Shown: in pieces, positions 1 to 11,509 of the stretch | Numbering within the stretch: position 1 is the stretch's first letter | Layout of the letters: every line of letters begins with the position of its first letter | Assembly (NCBI GenBank): GCA_946800325.1 | Contig: OX326960.1 | Location: 11,506,893-11,570,892, forward strand | Direction of reading: 5' to 3' | DNA length: 64,000 bases | Source of the DNA: Luzula sylvatica | Lineage: Eukaryota > Streptophyta > Magnoliopsida > Poales > Juncaceae | Program-made: the position numbers and the translations under genes | The notes under the pieces: model-generated | What the model saw: only the letters and a program-made list of their open reading frames with translations | What the model was told of the DNA's origin: nothing | Database searches by the model: none

Positions 1-2396
1 TTGAAAGCACCTGAAGTTGCAAGAGCACAATATATATAATATATTTATCCAATATTAAAAACTTGATATGAATAAATATTGGCATAAAATAAATAATTGA
101 AAATATTCTAGAAATGCGCTCATGCAAAAGCAAATTAGATTGATGATTGATTTTATTCCATTCCCAGAAGTGAATGTTGCCTCGAAGGCTGAAGTCCAAA
201 TTATATCCGACACAAATATTGATCATGATAACAAAATCACATAATAAATAAGAGACTTGTGAAAATATGTTTACAAAGAGTCCAAAAATATAATCTTCAA
301 GATGTGGCTTGAAAATAGTTGTACCAGTAGTACACCATAAATCATATATTGTTTATGAAACCTCTTGAAGAGAAAAACAAGAAGAAAAAGGGATGATTTT
401 CTTATCTATCAAAACAAAGTTTATTTTGTGTCGAACTATTTATTTCATCAATAAATAGATGTGTATATTAAACTATAAGAGCGTATGTTTATGATTGGTG
501 ACTCTTGAAGAATTTTTATTTGATTGCCCGAGAAAATACATTATCTATATTGCTCCAAAAGAGTCATTATGTTAATAGAAACATATTAGTTTATTTTTAT
601 GACATGCAATTATATTATTAAAATTGAAGTTATGAACCAGAAGTTCAATTTATAAAACAAAAAAAAAGCAATTCTATGATTTAGATTAATTGCTTAGACA
701 TAGAATATGCATGTCACGATCATGATTACTCGATTAAGTCCAACTATTTATCATAAGTACTCCCCATCTTTTATAACTTGTGAGTGATCGGAGCAAAAAG
801 TATTCACTCAATTTATTTTTTATGCGTATTAGATGTGTGATCACACATGGACGAGTTAGAAGAAGTGTTTGGTATATATATGGTTGATTATTTTGTAAAA
901 TTGTATATCATGAACATTTATTTATTTGAACCAGAAGTTCGAATGATATACACAAACTAGAAGTTTAAAATTGTATTCGTAAACTAGAAGTTTACATTCA
1001 AGAAATCAACCATGTTTAATATGTATGTTGCAAATACGAAATCCCTGAAGGAGAAATTACATAAACAACTAAGATGGTTTATGAAATAACCAAACATGAG
1101 TAAATTTTTTGAAGATATAAGATATCATGCAAGTCCCGGAGAACTTCATTAGATATTAATTAAAATATCAACAACTCGTGCCTAAATCAGGGGGAGAGAA
1201 TGAAAACTGGAAAAAAAAATAAGAAATTATATGAATTGCATCATCACATCAGATCCTCGAATATATAAACATGAACTAGGAATTCATATATAAATTATTT
1301 GCACGAAATTGCAAATCGGTGATTTGATGCATTGATCAATACAAGAATGAATAAAGAGTAAAAGTTTTCAGTCTAAAATGCTCATATTTGTAGTATAATA
1401 TCCTTGGATAATTTTAAATTTGATATAAGCCTGAAGCTTGGTCGACCAATCGGTTCCCATATTAGAAATCCAAAGGAATAAGAAAGAGCACGATAAAAAG
1501 TTGGCAATAAAGAAGTTGATAATACTTCTAATGATATATATCCTTTTTAAAAGGATAATGAAATATTAATTAGTAGATTTGACATAGATAAATATATAAC
1601 CTTTAGAAAAGGTTCAGGTACCTGACAACATCGAGATTGTTGAAAATAATGAGATCTCAAAATAATGTCTCTACTAGAAGAAGATGAAACCGAAATAAAA
1701 CTATAGTTATTAGAAAGTTCGCATGGGTGCGCTTTCAATTTATAATTAATAAAACGAGGATCTGAAAAATTAAATTAATTGTGGAATGTCGACATTTAAA
1801 AATAATTGGCCAATAACAGAAATCACATAAGAAATTTAAATTGATGGACCCGAAGTCCGAAAACCACCTTACATGGTGATACAAATTGTATTTATGTTTT
1901 TAATTTATTTAAAGGTCTCTGAAGGACTAAAATTGTTTCTTGTATTTATTATATCAGATTATTCACGTGACTCATTTTGCTACGATATTCATGAAAATCC
2001 CCGAAGGATTTAGTATGCCTGAAGCATACAGTTTAAACTCTTGAGAGATATATTAAATTACAAAGATCTTTGCATGAATAGTATTTGAGCCATAAGATAT
2101 AATCGGTGTAATAAGTAAGAATATATATACCGGTATGAATGATCAAATTCGCAGATGCATATTTATTAGAAATAAATAGTGATTAATTAATAATTATTTG
2201 AACTCCCGAAGAGTTCTAAAAGACAATTACTAAAAGAAGGTATTTAACGGTAAAGATATCGAATGTGAAATAGTTATTTTCATGGATTACAAATATAGCA
2301 AATATTTCCTGAAGAAATTAGTTTGTCGGTGGAAACTAAGAATTCAAAACAACTAGTGCAAAAGATTGAACTTCTTAATCATAAAATATTTGTATC

Positions 2397-3775
2397 CATG
2401 AGGGGGAGAAATTATACGCAATGCACTCTTTTTGTCCTTGATCTTGGTTTTGTCCCACTGGGTTTTCCTGACAAGGGTTTTAACGAGGCAACTTATGAAG
2501 CGTATGAAACATAATATATTGCACTCTTTTTCCTTCACTAGGATTTTTGTCCTATTGGGTTTTACCTAGTAAGTTTTTAATGAGGCAGATTTTTATGATA
2601 TAATTATCCAAGGAGAAATTCCATAACCAATTCTCCATTCACATTCAAAGTGACTAAAGCAATTCCAGAAGAATCAAATTCACTTGAAAAACGTGAAGAT
2701 TTTGGGCATGTAGTCCAAACAACTATTATAGGCAACATACGAACTACAAACATGTATGTATAAGAATTTGGAATGAGAAATGAAATCACACTCAGATTTT
2801 GATTATATTGGCAATCTCGAGGACTCTGTTCTCGTGGACGTTATAATAAAATATGGATCACTTTATAATGTTATGAAAATCCCAGAAGGATTTAAATCAA
2901 TGTATCTTTGTCAAGAGATTAAATTATGGATTTGTAGTATACGTCGATGATTTGAATATCATTGAAACTCCTGAAGAAGTTGTAAGAACTGCATAAAGAC
3001 TCAGAAAAGAAAATGTTTTCTGTTTGTCTGCAAATCGAGTATATAAGAAATATGGTATTTGTTTATCAATCTATTTATGAAGAGAATATCTTGAAACGTT
3101 TTAAAACTGACAAGTCTCACACATTAATTTCTCTTATAGTGATTAATCCATTGATATGAAGAATAATTATTTTCGTCACAGAGAAGATAATGAAATTTTT
3201 GTTGGTCCGGAAGTAGCACATTTGAGTATTATTGGTCCCAACAAGCAGCACTTCACGGGTCCAAAATAATGGTGAGATAAACGTCCAACAAATTTACTCG
3301 AACGATAACCTGAATGATCTCTTCATCAAGTCGTTGCCATTGTATTTTTTGTAGAACTTGGTTTACAAGATGTGACTTCATCTTCTTAAGAAGATTTGCA
3401 TATATGAGTGGGAGATTTAGTACGCACCGCACTCTTTTTTTTCTTTAGCCATGGTTTTATCCCAATGGGTTTTCCTGGCAAGGTTTTTAATGAGGCGCGT
3501 TCCTGACAAGGATAATTCTCCAAAATTATTTTCCTCACACAAGCTCCAGAAGAGTAGCGAAATTGATATGTATCAAATTCGCTCAAGTAATAAGCTTGCA
3601 GATTTCTTGCCAAATAAACTTTCAGGCAATTAAGACATATGATTGGAATCCGTTACTTTATAGATATTTGTAACCATCAGGGTGAGAAATAATACGCGCT
3701 ACACTCTTTTTCCCTAGTCATGGTTTTTATCCCATTGGGTTTTTCCTGACCAGGTTTTTAACGAGGTAGCTACTT
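2397..3775 (+). repeat. Repeated copia 3'-UTR module
   Basis: A module with GGGGGAGA, then ACTCTTTTT, then a T-rich stretch with CCCATTGGGTTTT and CAAGGTTTTTAA...GAGGC, occurs at about 2397-2490, 2516-2590, 3408-3497 and 3678-3770. This is the usual sequence between pol and the 3' LTR of some plant copia elements, here locally multiplied with RNase H remnants between copies. Confidence 0.6.
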
Positions 3776-3798
3776 ATGCGTATGAAATATTGACATCC

Positions 3799-3807
3799 AA
3801 GGGGGAG
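3799..3807 (+). other. Polypurine tract of copia element
   Basis: AAGGGGGAG lies immediately before the TGTTATG start of the LTR. It is the expected plus-strand primer site and fixes the element orientation as plus. Confidence 0.75.
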
Positions 3808-4061
3808 TGTTATGAATATAATAATATGGATGTCAAGCAACAAATCTTGTGAAGATGGAGACATTAATTATAGGATATTTGGTATATTTGATATTGTATT
3901 ATTTCCTTGTATTCTAGCGTTTTATATGGCAAGAGCTTTCTTGCCCTGCACTCACCCTCTACTATATAAAGGGGGTAGTGGCTATTGTATTCCTCCAACT
4001 CATTCATTAAGAATATTGTCTCCTCCAATTCTCTTTCTCTTTCGTTCTTTATTTTATAACA
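3808..4061 (+). mobile_element. 3' LTR of copia element (254 bp)
   Basis: Starts TGTTATGAATATAATAATA and ends TTTATAACA, with a TATATAAAG promoter-like box near 3963. The base after the LTR begins GAATAATATATG. The duplicated copy of this locus at 35640-35660 reads straight through as ATCGATGAATAATATATG without the element, so the right boundary is exact. The expected 5-bp target duplication would be GAATA; its left member is outside the window. Confidence 0.85.
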
Positions 4062-4415
4062 GAATAATATATGATAGATAACATAATTTAACGAAAAAAT
4101 AACAACAAAAATTATATTGGTTTTGTTCACAATTATTCATTCGTGCAATTTTTATAGTTGAAAATAATATTAAATTTAATCCAGTAAAAACATAATTAAC
4201 AATTATTTAACTTTATGTAGTATTTTCAAATTTAGAACTTAAAAAATATAAAATAATATTTATATTTATATATGTTTACAAGTACGAAGTTGTTTATATT
4301 TTAAAAGGTAAATTATTAGTTTCATTTTTGTTATGTTTGAATTTTTTTAGTATTAAAGTTATTTAATCAAAAACAAGAATATAAACTACACGGTACCATA
4401 TAGGCCGATTATAGC

Positions 4416-4800
4416 TAGAGGTGGCAATCGGACGGCTCGGATCGGGTCATTTCGAATTCGGGTCATCGGGTCGTTCGGGTCTTTCAGGTCATCGGGTCAT
4501 TCGGGTCATCGGGTTTCGAATCGTTTGGATTCGGGTCGTTTTAGTTTTCGAGTCATTTGGGTTCGCGTCGTTTCGGTTTTCGCGTCATTCGGGCCCAGGT
4601 CACTTCAGTTTTGAGTCAGTGGATTCGGGTCGTTTCGGTTTTCAGATCATTCGGGTCCGGATCATTTCGGTTTTTGGGTCGTTCAAGTTCGGATCGTTTC
4701 AGTTTTCGAGTCATTCGGTTCCGGATCGTTTCGATTTTCGGATCATTCGAGTCTTGGTTATTTTGATTTTCGGATCATTCGGATTTTGCAAAATTTGATT
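4416..4800 (+). repeat. Degenerate GGGTC/TTCGG minisatellite
   Basis: GC-rich for this region. Imperfect units of about 17-20 bp built on CGGGTCATTTCGG and TTTTCGGATCATTCGG. It begins with TAGAGGTGGCAATCGGACGG, a start common to many dispersed plant repeats. Two overlapping frames are open through it only because of the periodicity; I do not call them genes. Confidence 0.75.
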
Positions 4801-4999
4801 TTGAATCATTCAATATTTTATGTCGCGTCATTACAATCATTACAGTCATTAAATTATGATAATAGGTAAATTTTGAATCATTTATTAACTATTTATAGTT
4901 GATGCTTTTAGTTGTGTGTCAATTAATACGCGGATTGCAATTGTGAATTGTGTTCTAGAAGAGGGATTCAATAAACATTCTCCAAAATGGCAGCCAAAT

Positions 5000-5800
5000 G
5001 AAACCATCATTGTATTTTAAAAGATTAACACCCAAACTAATTTTCATGACAAAAATCATGAAATAAACAAATTACAAATTACAAAATTTAAATGTTGATT
5101 TAATTCAATTTCTTGTATTATATTAAAAATAAAAATATAAGCACACATATTTACAACAAGATCCTCTTATACGGAACAATTGAATAAGTAATCCCTCTAT
5201 AAAACATTCATTAGAGGCAATTGCATCATATCATCATTTTCATTTTAATCATTAAATAATGATACGTACAAAATTTGAAGTCATTGATTTTGTAACATGT
5301 TTTAGACATCATTAGAAGATCAAAAATTTACATGAATAACACTGACAATTATTATTATTGATTATCTTCGTGCTATTAGATTAAGTGTATTCGTTTGCTT
5401 ATTAGTTTAAATTATATTACACGATCAAATGTGATTACAATGAATATTTGAAAAAATAATATATGAAAACTAAAAAATCATATATAATATTATAAATCAT
5501 ATAATATATATTAATATTATTTTTTTAACTTTAATTTTAAAAATCCAGCAAATAGTTTTGTTTCAATTTTCTATTTATTTTGACATCCATATTAACATAA
5601 TTCACGCATATCATATTTTTCTTATTTAAAGTTGTAAAGATATTATATTAGAAAATATAATGCGAAAAATACATATTAGTATAGTAAAATTTGAAGTACT
5701 ATGATTTACTTTCAAAATATTATAACCATAAGAATCACATATAATACTTAATATTTACTAGGTTATATTTGTGTTTTTGTATTTTCATAAAACTAAAATC
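5000..5800. repeat. Dispersed repeat A, copy 1
   Basis: Begins near AAAATGGCAGCCAAATGAAA, then ATTAACACCCAAAC.AATTTTCATGAC, and ends near ATCACATATAATACT. Related copies are at 32895-33665, 36563-37375, 56120-56430 and 61870-62628. AT-rich, with no reading frame of note. It recurs in a fixed position relative to the H4 pseudogene blocks. Confidence 0.75.
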
Positions 5801-5849
5801 CAAGTGTAATCACATAAAATACACTTGGATTATTCAGTTTGAATCAATT

Positions 5850-6015
5850 TTTTAACTTCAGATTATTGTTTCAAATCTGTATTTTTTGCATTTTGTTGCT
5901 ACTTCTTTCGCTGAAACTCTCATATGTTTAAGAATTATGCAATATCTTTTACCTTTTTTTAGGTATTGTGGTCTATCGATCTATTATTATGTTGAACTAG
6001 TTTAACCTCTCTAAA
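5850..6015. repeat. Dispersed repeat C (signal-peptide-like sequence), degenerate copy
   Basis: Contains TTCAGATTATTGTTTC and TTTTTGCATTTTGTTGCTAC, shared with 8540-8720, 19450-19620, 31577-31822, 37420-37590, 40310-40500, 48790-48850, 49510-49640 and 58440-58560. The 31577 copy has a start codon and an open frame; this one does not. Confidence 0.6.
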
Positions 6016-6205
6016 TAAATAGAAGAAAATGAGACCAGCCCTAGAGATTCAAACTCAAAGCAATATTCAAGACATAAATTATGAAATAAATCAATTACGA
6101 ACTTAAATTTTGATTTAATTCAATTTCTTCTATCAAAACAGAGAAAGATATTTACACATATGAGAATCCCTAGACTAAATAATCCATCAGATTTAGAGCC
6201 AGAGC

Positions 6206-6481
6206 TCAACCACCAAATCAAGAAGAGCTTCCTCCTTGCCTTTTCAGAGCATAAACCACATTCCTAGACTAAATAATCACTGAGAGCATGCTATGTGTAC
6301 GTAACAGCATTTCTAATCAGGTTCTCAAGAAATATCTTGAAGCCGCCACATGGTTCTTCATTGATCAAACCGCAGATCCGCTCAACAACATCACGTCTTG
6401 CCAATCAGCGAATTACTCGATTGGTGAATCCATGGGCGTCATCAGCAAGCACCTTCTTGTTCCTCCTCTTTGATCCGACAT
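6206..6481 (-). pseudogene. Histone H4 pseudogene, locus 1
   Basis: The start codon is 6481-6479 (MSDQRG...), but the H4 frame is reached only after a shift. It then reads GFTNRVIR, stop, [17 protein letters not shown], then [16 protein letters not shown], stop, HAL. These match the H4 histone-fold core [26 protein letters not shown]...[16 protein letters not shown]. Near 6250 the 3' end reads DVVYALKRQG, and the stop at 6206-6208 follows FGG, as in H4. The Gly/Lys-rich N-terminal tail is mostly deleted. Frameshifts and stops make it non-coding for H4. A leader intron and histone-type promoter lie upstream. Confidence 0.85.
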
Positions 6482-6500
6482 TGTCGAAGAACAAAATAGC

Positions 6501-6593
6501 CTGTAATTGAAGAACAATATTAAATTAAGCTGTTAATCTTCGATATTTCAAAAGATTAAGAAACATAATTTGAGCAAAGAAAAGAAGAAATAC
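6501..6593 (-). other. Leader intron of H4 pseudogene 1 (93 bp)
   Basis: Read on the minus strand, a splice donor (CAAG|GTATTTC) and acceptor (TTCAATTACAG|G) bound 93 bp. The same intron with intact GT/AG ends is seen at every H4 copy in the window, 90-94 bp long. A 5'-leader intron is typical of some plant replacement-type histone genes. I infer splicing; no transcript is shown. Confidence 0.7.
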
Positions 6594-6800
6594 CTTGTTA
6601 GAAAGCAAGTTAGGAAACTGAGAGAATGAAACGAAAACCTGCAGTCCAAAGTGACGAAGGAGGTGCTGGATGGGGGTTATTTAAGGAGGAGATGGATTGG
6701 GTTGATCAATATGAATCGTTGGATTGAAAGTAATTAGACGGACTAGATTGACAAGGAGAAGAAGTTGTGCAGATGGATGACGTGGTAGAGGGAAGCTATT
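6594..6800 (-). promoter_or_regulatory. Histone-type promoter of H4 pseudogene 1
   Basis: On the minus strand: an ACGTCA hexamer (about 6772-6778), AATCCAACG (8 of 9 to the plant histone nonamer CATCCAACG; about 6717-6727), and a TATA-like TTAAATAA near 6678-6686, about 200 bp before the start codon. The combination and order fit plant histone promoters. The promoter is repeated with the other copies. Confidence 0.6.
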
Positions 6801-6949
6801 ATTAGTTTGTTGCTAATTACGAACAAAAACGGATTATTGAGAATTATCAATTAACCGTTGTTTTCAGTGAGGTCCCTATTGTAAACAAACAACAGGATTG
6901 GATCATATTGGCCTGAATTTGATAAAAAAAATATATATATTACAAGTTT

Positions 6950-7600
6950 GTTCACAATAATTCATTCAGCGAGTACTAGATATGAAGACAAGTAACCATA
7001 CGACTTGTGTACTCGCTACCTGCAATTAATGATTTAGTATTGATAAATTTATTTATTCATCCCAAATGCAATGCAAATTAGATAGAAATAACAATTTTTA
7101 TAATTAAATATAATATCAAATGTAATTAAACCAAAATATAATTAACAATTATTTAACTTCATGTGGTATTTTGAAATTTACAATTTCAAAAATAATAATA
7201 TTATTTTATATATGTTTATAAGTAAGAAGTGTTTTATATTCAATAGATAAACTATTATTCTCGGTCTTGTTAAGTTTTGGAAAAATGAATATTAAAGTTG
7301 TTTTAAGCAAAAACATGAATATAACATACACAGTATTATATATGATTATAAGTAATATAAATTAAAATATTCACAAATTCAAATTAAATAAAACGTATGT
7401 ATGAACTACATTGATATGCATGTCAAAAGAAAAAGAAAAATCCAAATCAATATATTTGACGGGAACGAGAACTTCTAAAATTTAAGTTGTAAAAGTACAA
7501 ATAACATAGCCTACGTCCAAAATTAATACAATGTCTTATATTAAAGTATATGTATTGATTGAATAGTTAATGTACATAATTTTTTGTATTAAATAATTAA
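6950..7600. repeat. Dispersed repeat E
   Basis: AT-rich sequence with GAAGACAA...TAATGATTTAGTA.TGATAA and CAATGCAAATTAGATAGAAA. Related copies at 38525-39190, 57000-57640 and in each unit of the array at 59418-61560. No gene seen. Confidence 0.65.
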
Positions 7601-7689
7601 TATATACAACGTGTGTGTCAAAAGAAATTAATAGAATTTTATATTTCTTGTCTCGTGGATTACATTTAGTATAAAATGTCTTGTTTTAA

Positions 7690-7975
7690 TTGTGGAATTC
7701 TGGATTCAAGAACTTAGCAGCCGACTCCACAAAAATATAATTCTCTGTCGATCAGCCATCACTGACATCACTTGATTCGGTTCGCACCACTGGTCAATCC
7801 GAACTTTATAGGCACCGTGGGACGACTGTGACAAACAAAAAAAGACTGACTCACATTGGCAATATCGGTGAAACTTGTACTGGCGGACCAGCTGTTAGAT
7901 AAGTCAGATAGGAAGAGAGGCGGACGTATGCTCGGCCGATCCGTAACTAGCGAAGGGCAGTCCATGTTCCTCGAG
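7690..7975. other. GC-richer unidentified segment, duplicated at 39275-39555
   Basis: Stands out from flanking AT-rich DNA and is almost identical to 39275-39555. A 65-codon frame on the minus strand is open in both copies, without recognisable domains. It could be the leader of a decayed LTR element (TTTATAGGCACCGTGGGA is vaguely like a primer-binding site), but I cannot support that firmly. Confidence 0.3.
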
Positions 7976-8149
7976 CTAGGATTTTAAATATAAAATATAA
8001 ATATAATATAAAACAGTTTGATGAGAAGATTTTAAAAAATAATTGTAAACAATGACATGCAAATAAGTACATAGAATAAGATTTTAAAAAATCTAACAAC
8101 AAATTAACCAATGAGATCAAACAACACTTCCGATCTAACGATTCAAATT

Positions 8150-8330
8150 AAGATATACTATAGACATGGTCAAAGAATCAATCATAAATTAAATTATATG
8201 ACGAAACGGAATTATAAAATTTAATAATCAATTATCGCGATGATGTGACATCATGAGAAAGTTTAGAGATGGCGCGAATGTAAGTGAAGTAAATTTCATA
8301 AATGAAGAAATGAAATACGGATAATTACTT
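8150..8330. repeat. Dispersed repeat F
   Basis: Contains TATGACGAAAC.....TTA.AAAATTTAAT, TGTGACATCATGAGAAAG and GCGAATGTAAGTG. Copies at 13070-13300, 30140-30193 plus 31291-31460 (split by a transposon), 39778-39960 and 57870-58060. Confidence 0.7.
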
Positions 8331-8925
8331 CAATCATAAACTTAGAATCGAAATACGAATTATTTACAATATGTAACACGATTTTATGAAGAAAACAAAT
8401 AATAACAAAAATTATATCATTCAACCATGAGACTTTGGAGGACCAAGTATATTTTTGATATTTTATCATTTCGATTTCTTGGTAGATAAGTATGCATTTA
8501 TTAGACCTTACTCTATAAGACGGAAAAGTCATCCTTCTCATCTTCACTTGTTTAGGTTTTCACTTCAGATTATTGCTTCGATTATGTGTTTTTGCATTTT
8601 GTTGCTACTTAGCTCAAACTTTCTCCATGTATAAGAATTTTGCAATATTTTTTAGGTATCATGGTTTATCAGTATCTAATTATCTATTATGCTTATGCTG
8701 AGCTGGTTTAACCTCTAAACCAATAGAACAGAATGAGAGCATCTCTAGAGATTTGGAGCAATTTTCAACACATCAACCATGAAATTAACCAATTACAAAA
8801 TTCAATTTTGATTTAATTCAATTAATTAAAACAGAACAACATATTTACACATTTAAGTCCTCCTATACTTGACAATTGAATAAAGAAACCCTACACACTA
8901 AATCATTAATTAAAGCCAGAGCTCA

Positions 8926-8985
8926 ACCACCAAATCTAGACGAGGTTCTTCCTCGCCTTTTCAGAGCATAAACTACATCTATGAC
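8926..8985 (-). pseudogene. Histone H4 C-terminal scrap
   Basis: On the minus strand this encodes VYALKRQG-like text followed by ...FGG and a stop, the last part of H4. No H4 core or N-terminus follows upstream; sequence after 8990 is unrelated. The duplicate is at 40690-40757. Confidence 0.6.
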
Positions 8986-9625
8986 AGTACAAGTCTTCCT
9001 ACCCACATTCATAATTTAATTTTACAAAAAATAACAAAAAATATTATATCATGTATGCTCACATTAGTTCATTCATGCAATATCAAATATGAAAACCATG
9101 AACAGTACGTGTTACGTACACACTACATGTAAATTAATGATTTAATGCTAATATTTTCTTTATTCATCTCCAATGCTATGTAAATTAAAACAGTATCAAA
9201 AATTAATTAAGCAAAAATATAATTAACAATTTATTAACATCACTTGGAATTTTTACTATTAAAATTGTTTAAACAAAAACACGAATATAACTGTAATTGT
9301 CAAAACAAAATGAATAATCAAGTCTATATATTGGACGAGGTTCTAAAATTAAAGTTATAAAATACCAATAACATAACCTACATTCCAAAAATAATAAAAT
9401 GTCTTGTATTAAAAAAATTATTGATTAGATAGTTAATATGTACGAAGACTTTATGGGTGATGGATAATTCAAAAAATGTATTTTTGATTCTTTATATTTC
9501 ATTAAAAGTTCAATCAATTTTCTAATGTTTTAATTTGGTCAATAAGATATTTTTCTTTCTAATTAGGTCAATCAAGTTCGTTATTTCTGAAATTTGATTC
9601 AATTGTATATTTCCATATATTAGGT

Positions 9626-10397
9626 CTTCCTTGACACGTTTTTGGAGATATTGCATTACTGCACCGGCATCTCCTAATGCCATGGCATGCATACGTTTGG
9701 ACCTCAAATAATTTTTGTAATCAGTAGGAAGAAAACCGAGATGTTCTCGGCCGCCGGCTTGTTTGGCAAAAAAATCGTAGGTTTGTTTTGGTTTCAACCC
9801 GGCAGAATCTGCTAGATCTGCAATTGCTTTTTCCGAATCATTCATTTTTCTTTGAGAGTTTAGGAGTTTACGTTTTGAAGGCGATGCTGTAGAATGATTA
9901 TGCTCGGATTTGAATGACGTAATTGTGTACACACCCTTTTTGCCAAGATTTACTCTCATGTGTGCTTCACAGCCCGTTCGTGTATCCAATTCTTCGTGTT
10001 TTTGTTGTTTATGGCCAGGTGATCTCTCCCTATAAAATCCCTCTTTGCTACAAGAAAATTCTCGCATAGTAATAACGTCTTTTTTTATTTCGTCGGATAG
10101 AGTTTTTTCGAATGCTAAATCCAATATGAAACGCGTATTTATTATAAAAATAATAAGCTGCATCTGTTGTAGGAAACTCAATGCCGATTTTAGGTTCTTC
10201 AAACTCAGGTTTTTCTACATTTGAAACAAAAATAAAAAAACATACAAGAATATGAGTCATTACTCTGATCAAAAGTTATAAACAAGTACAAAAGAAATAC
10301 CTAAATTATGAAGATCAACAAAAATTGAATGAGAGGCATGATCGTCATAATGCATGAAAGTTGGATCAAGCGGTGATGTTGTGTCATTTCCCGACAT
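9626..10397 (-). pseudogene. Truncated FAR1/FRS-like gene (FAR1 DNA-binding domain)
   Basis: FAR1/FHY3 (FRS) proteins are MULE-transposase-derived plant transcription regulators. Exon 1 (10397-10301) begins MSGNDTTSPLD. An 86-bp intron (10300-10215, GT...TGTAG) joins in phase to EKPEFEEPKIGIEF. The FAR1 domain follows: YFYNKYAFHIGFSIRKNS, a frameshift about 10060-10110, then REFSCSKEGF, a central Cys, and SEHNH, the C/C/H/H zinc set. The protein then reads DFFAKQAGGREHLGFLPTDY and ends at QKRVKED, exactly where homology to the duplicated copy resumes (9625). The MULE transposase and SWIM domains are absent. A truncated, frameshifted gene fragment. Confidence 0.85.
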
Positions 10398-10462
10398 TGT
10401 TTGCCAGCAAATGAGATGAAATAATGAAGAAATTTGGAAAACTTTATATGCTGACAGAAAAA

Positions 10463-10497
<35 letters not shown>

Positions 10498-10766
10498 AAC
10501 AAAGATATTATTCATGGGACAGTTTCCCAAAATGAAGCTTTCCAAATTAATTAATGTCCTGTGTTTCATGAATATGTCTTTTTAAGTTTCTCATTTTAAT
10601 TTGGAAGGAAAAAGATAGTTTCCATTTATAACAAACGGAATATTAAAAGATAGTTAACGGTGAGGCTAAATTGGATCAAAGCATTTTGATCATGATTAAA
10701 TCTAACGGTTTAGAAAATGCTTGGACAAAATATGGTCCGGTGGGCATGGGACCAGCTCCGGACCCT
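10398..10766 (-). promoter_or_regulatory. 5' flank carried with the FAR1/FRS fragment
   Basis: This stretch is absent from duplication copy 2, so it came in or was retained with the FAR1 fragment. It includes a (CT)n tract on the coding strand just upstream of the start codon, as often seen in plant 5' leaders. Confidence 0.4.
10466..10494. repeat. (AG)14 microsatellite
   Basis: Uninterrupted AG dinucleotides, lying about 70 bp upstream of the FAR1/FRS start codon. Confidence 0.95.
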
Positions 10767-10795
10767 TAGATAGTGGCGCAATATCGCAAGTAGTT

Positions 10796-10985
10796 AAAAA
10801 TAGGAGAGTTCTATGATAGATCCATTTTCTTATCATGGACCTTTTTTCAAAAAATATTTTAAGATATTTTAGGTATTTATCAATTAATTATACAAAATTT
10901 ATGTTTTGCATAGCATTAAATTATAAATATACAATTGAATCTTTAAAAAAAAAATCATTAGTTAACAAATATTTGAAATATATTT
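10796..10985. mobile_element. Foldback/MITE-like element, one arm only
   Basis: Matches the left arm and interior of the element at 41528-41766 (AATAGGAGAGTTC.ATGATAG start), but the right inverted arm is missing, apparently by a deletion of about 90 bp. Confidence 0.55.
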
Positions 10986-11113
10986 TATTAAATAACATCA
11001 TTATAATGCCTCACAGTCACATCCTAAATTATACGTTTTCTGAATCTCCAGAGCTACTCTTTTTTTTTTTGTTCTATTGATTTAGAAATGTATACCAGCA
11101 AGTTGAGCATAAC

Positions 11114-11509
11114 AGAGAGATCACATTACCTAAAATTAAATAAGGTCAATTTTATTGCAAAATCCAGTTTGAGCTTAAATAGCAACAAAATGCGGAAACA
11201 CATAATTAAAACAATAATCTATAATTAAAACAATAATCCAGAGAGATCACATTACCTAAAATTAAATAAGGTCAATTTTATTGCAAAATCCAGTTTGAGC
11301 TTAAATAGCAACAAAATGCGGAAACACATAATTAAAACAATAATCCAGAGAGATCACATTACCTAAAATTAAATAAGGTCAATTTTATTGCAAAATCCAG
11401 TTTGAGCTTAAATAGCAACAAAATGCGGAAACACATAATTAAAACAATAATCTATAATTAAAACAATAATCCAGAGAGATCACATTACCTAAAATTAAAT
11501 AAGGTCAAT
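11114..11509. repeat. Tandem repeat, 126/107-bp units
   Basis: The unit beginning AGAGAGATCACATTACC starts at 11114, 11240, 11347 and 11473, giving periods of 126, 107 and 126. The short unit lacks 19 bp; the last is truncated. Copy 2 of the segmental duplication has a single unit (about 48341-48440), so the expansion is specific to copy 1. Confidence 0.9.

Larger units (their letters stand above)
1..3807 (+). pseudogene. Decayed Ty1/copia polyprotein region (RT and RNase H remnants)
   Basis: No long frame survives, but copia signatures do. Positions 2931-2951 read FVVYVDD and continue as LNIIETPEE, the reverse-transcriptase catalytic block (YVDD at 2940-2951). About 3085-3240 gives broken RNase H text resembling ILKRF..DKSH and HREDNE...GPEV. 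Around 3270-3330 and 3560-3610 are QQIYSNDNLNDLF and YQIRSSNKLADF, two versions of the RNase H C-terminus. Stops, frameshifts and an internal deletion just after the YVDD block interrupt it. The 5' LTR and gag lie left of the window. The polypurine tract and 3' LTR follow directly. Confidence 0.8.

Noticed and set aside
4421..4798. 125-codon plus-strand frame
   Set aside because: Lies entirely in a degenerate minisatellite; the frame is open only because of the repeat periodicity and composition.
6288..6510. Plus-strand frames over H4 locus 1 (and similar ones at 11909, 32092, 37870, 58870)
   Set aside because: They are antisense to the H4-derived sequence; the homology is on the minus strand.
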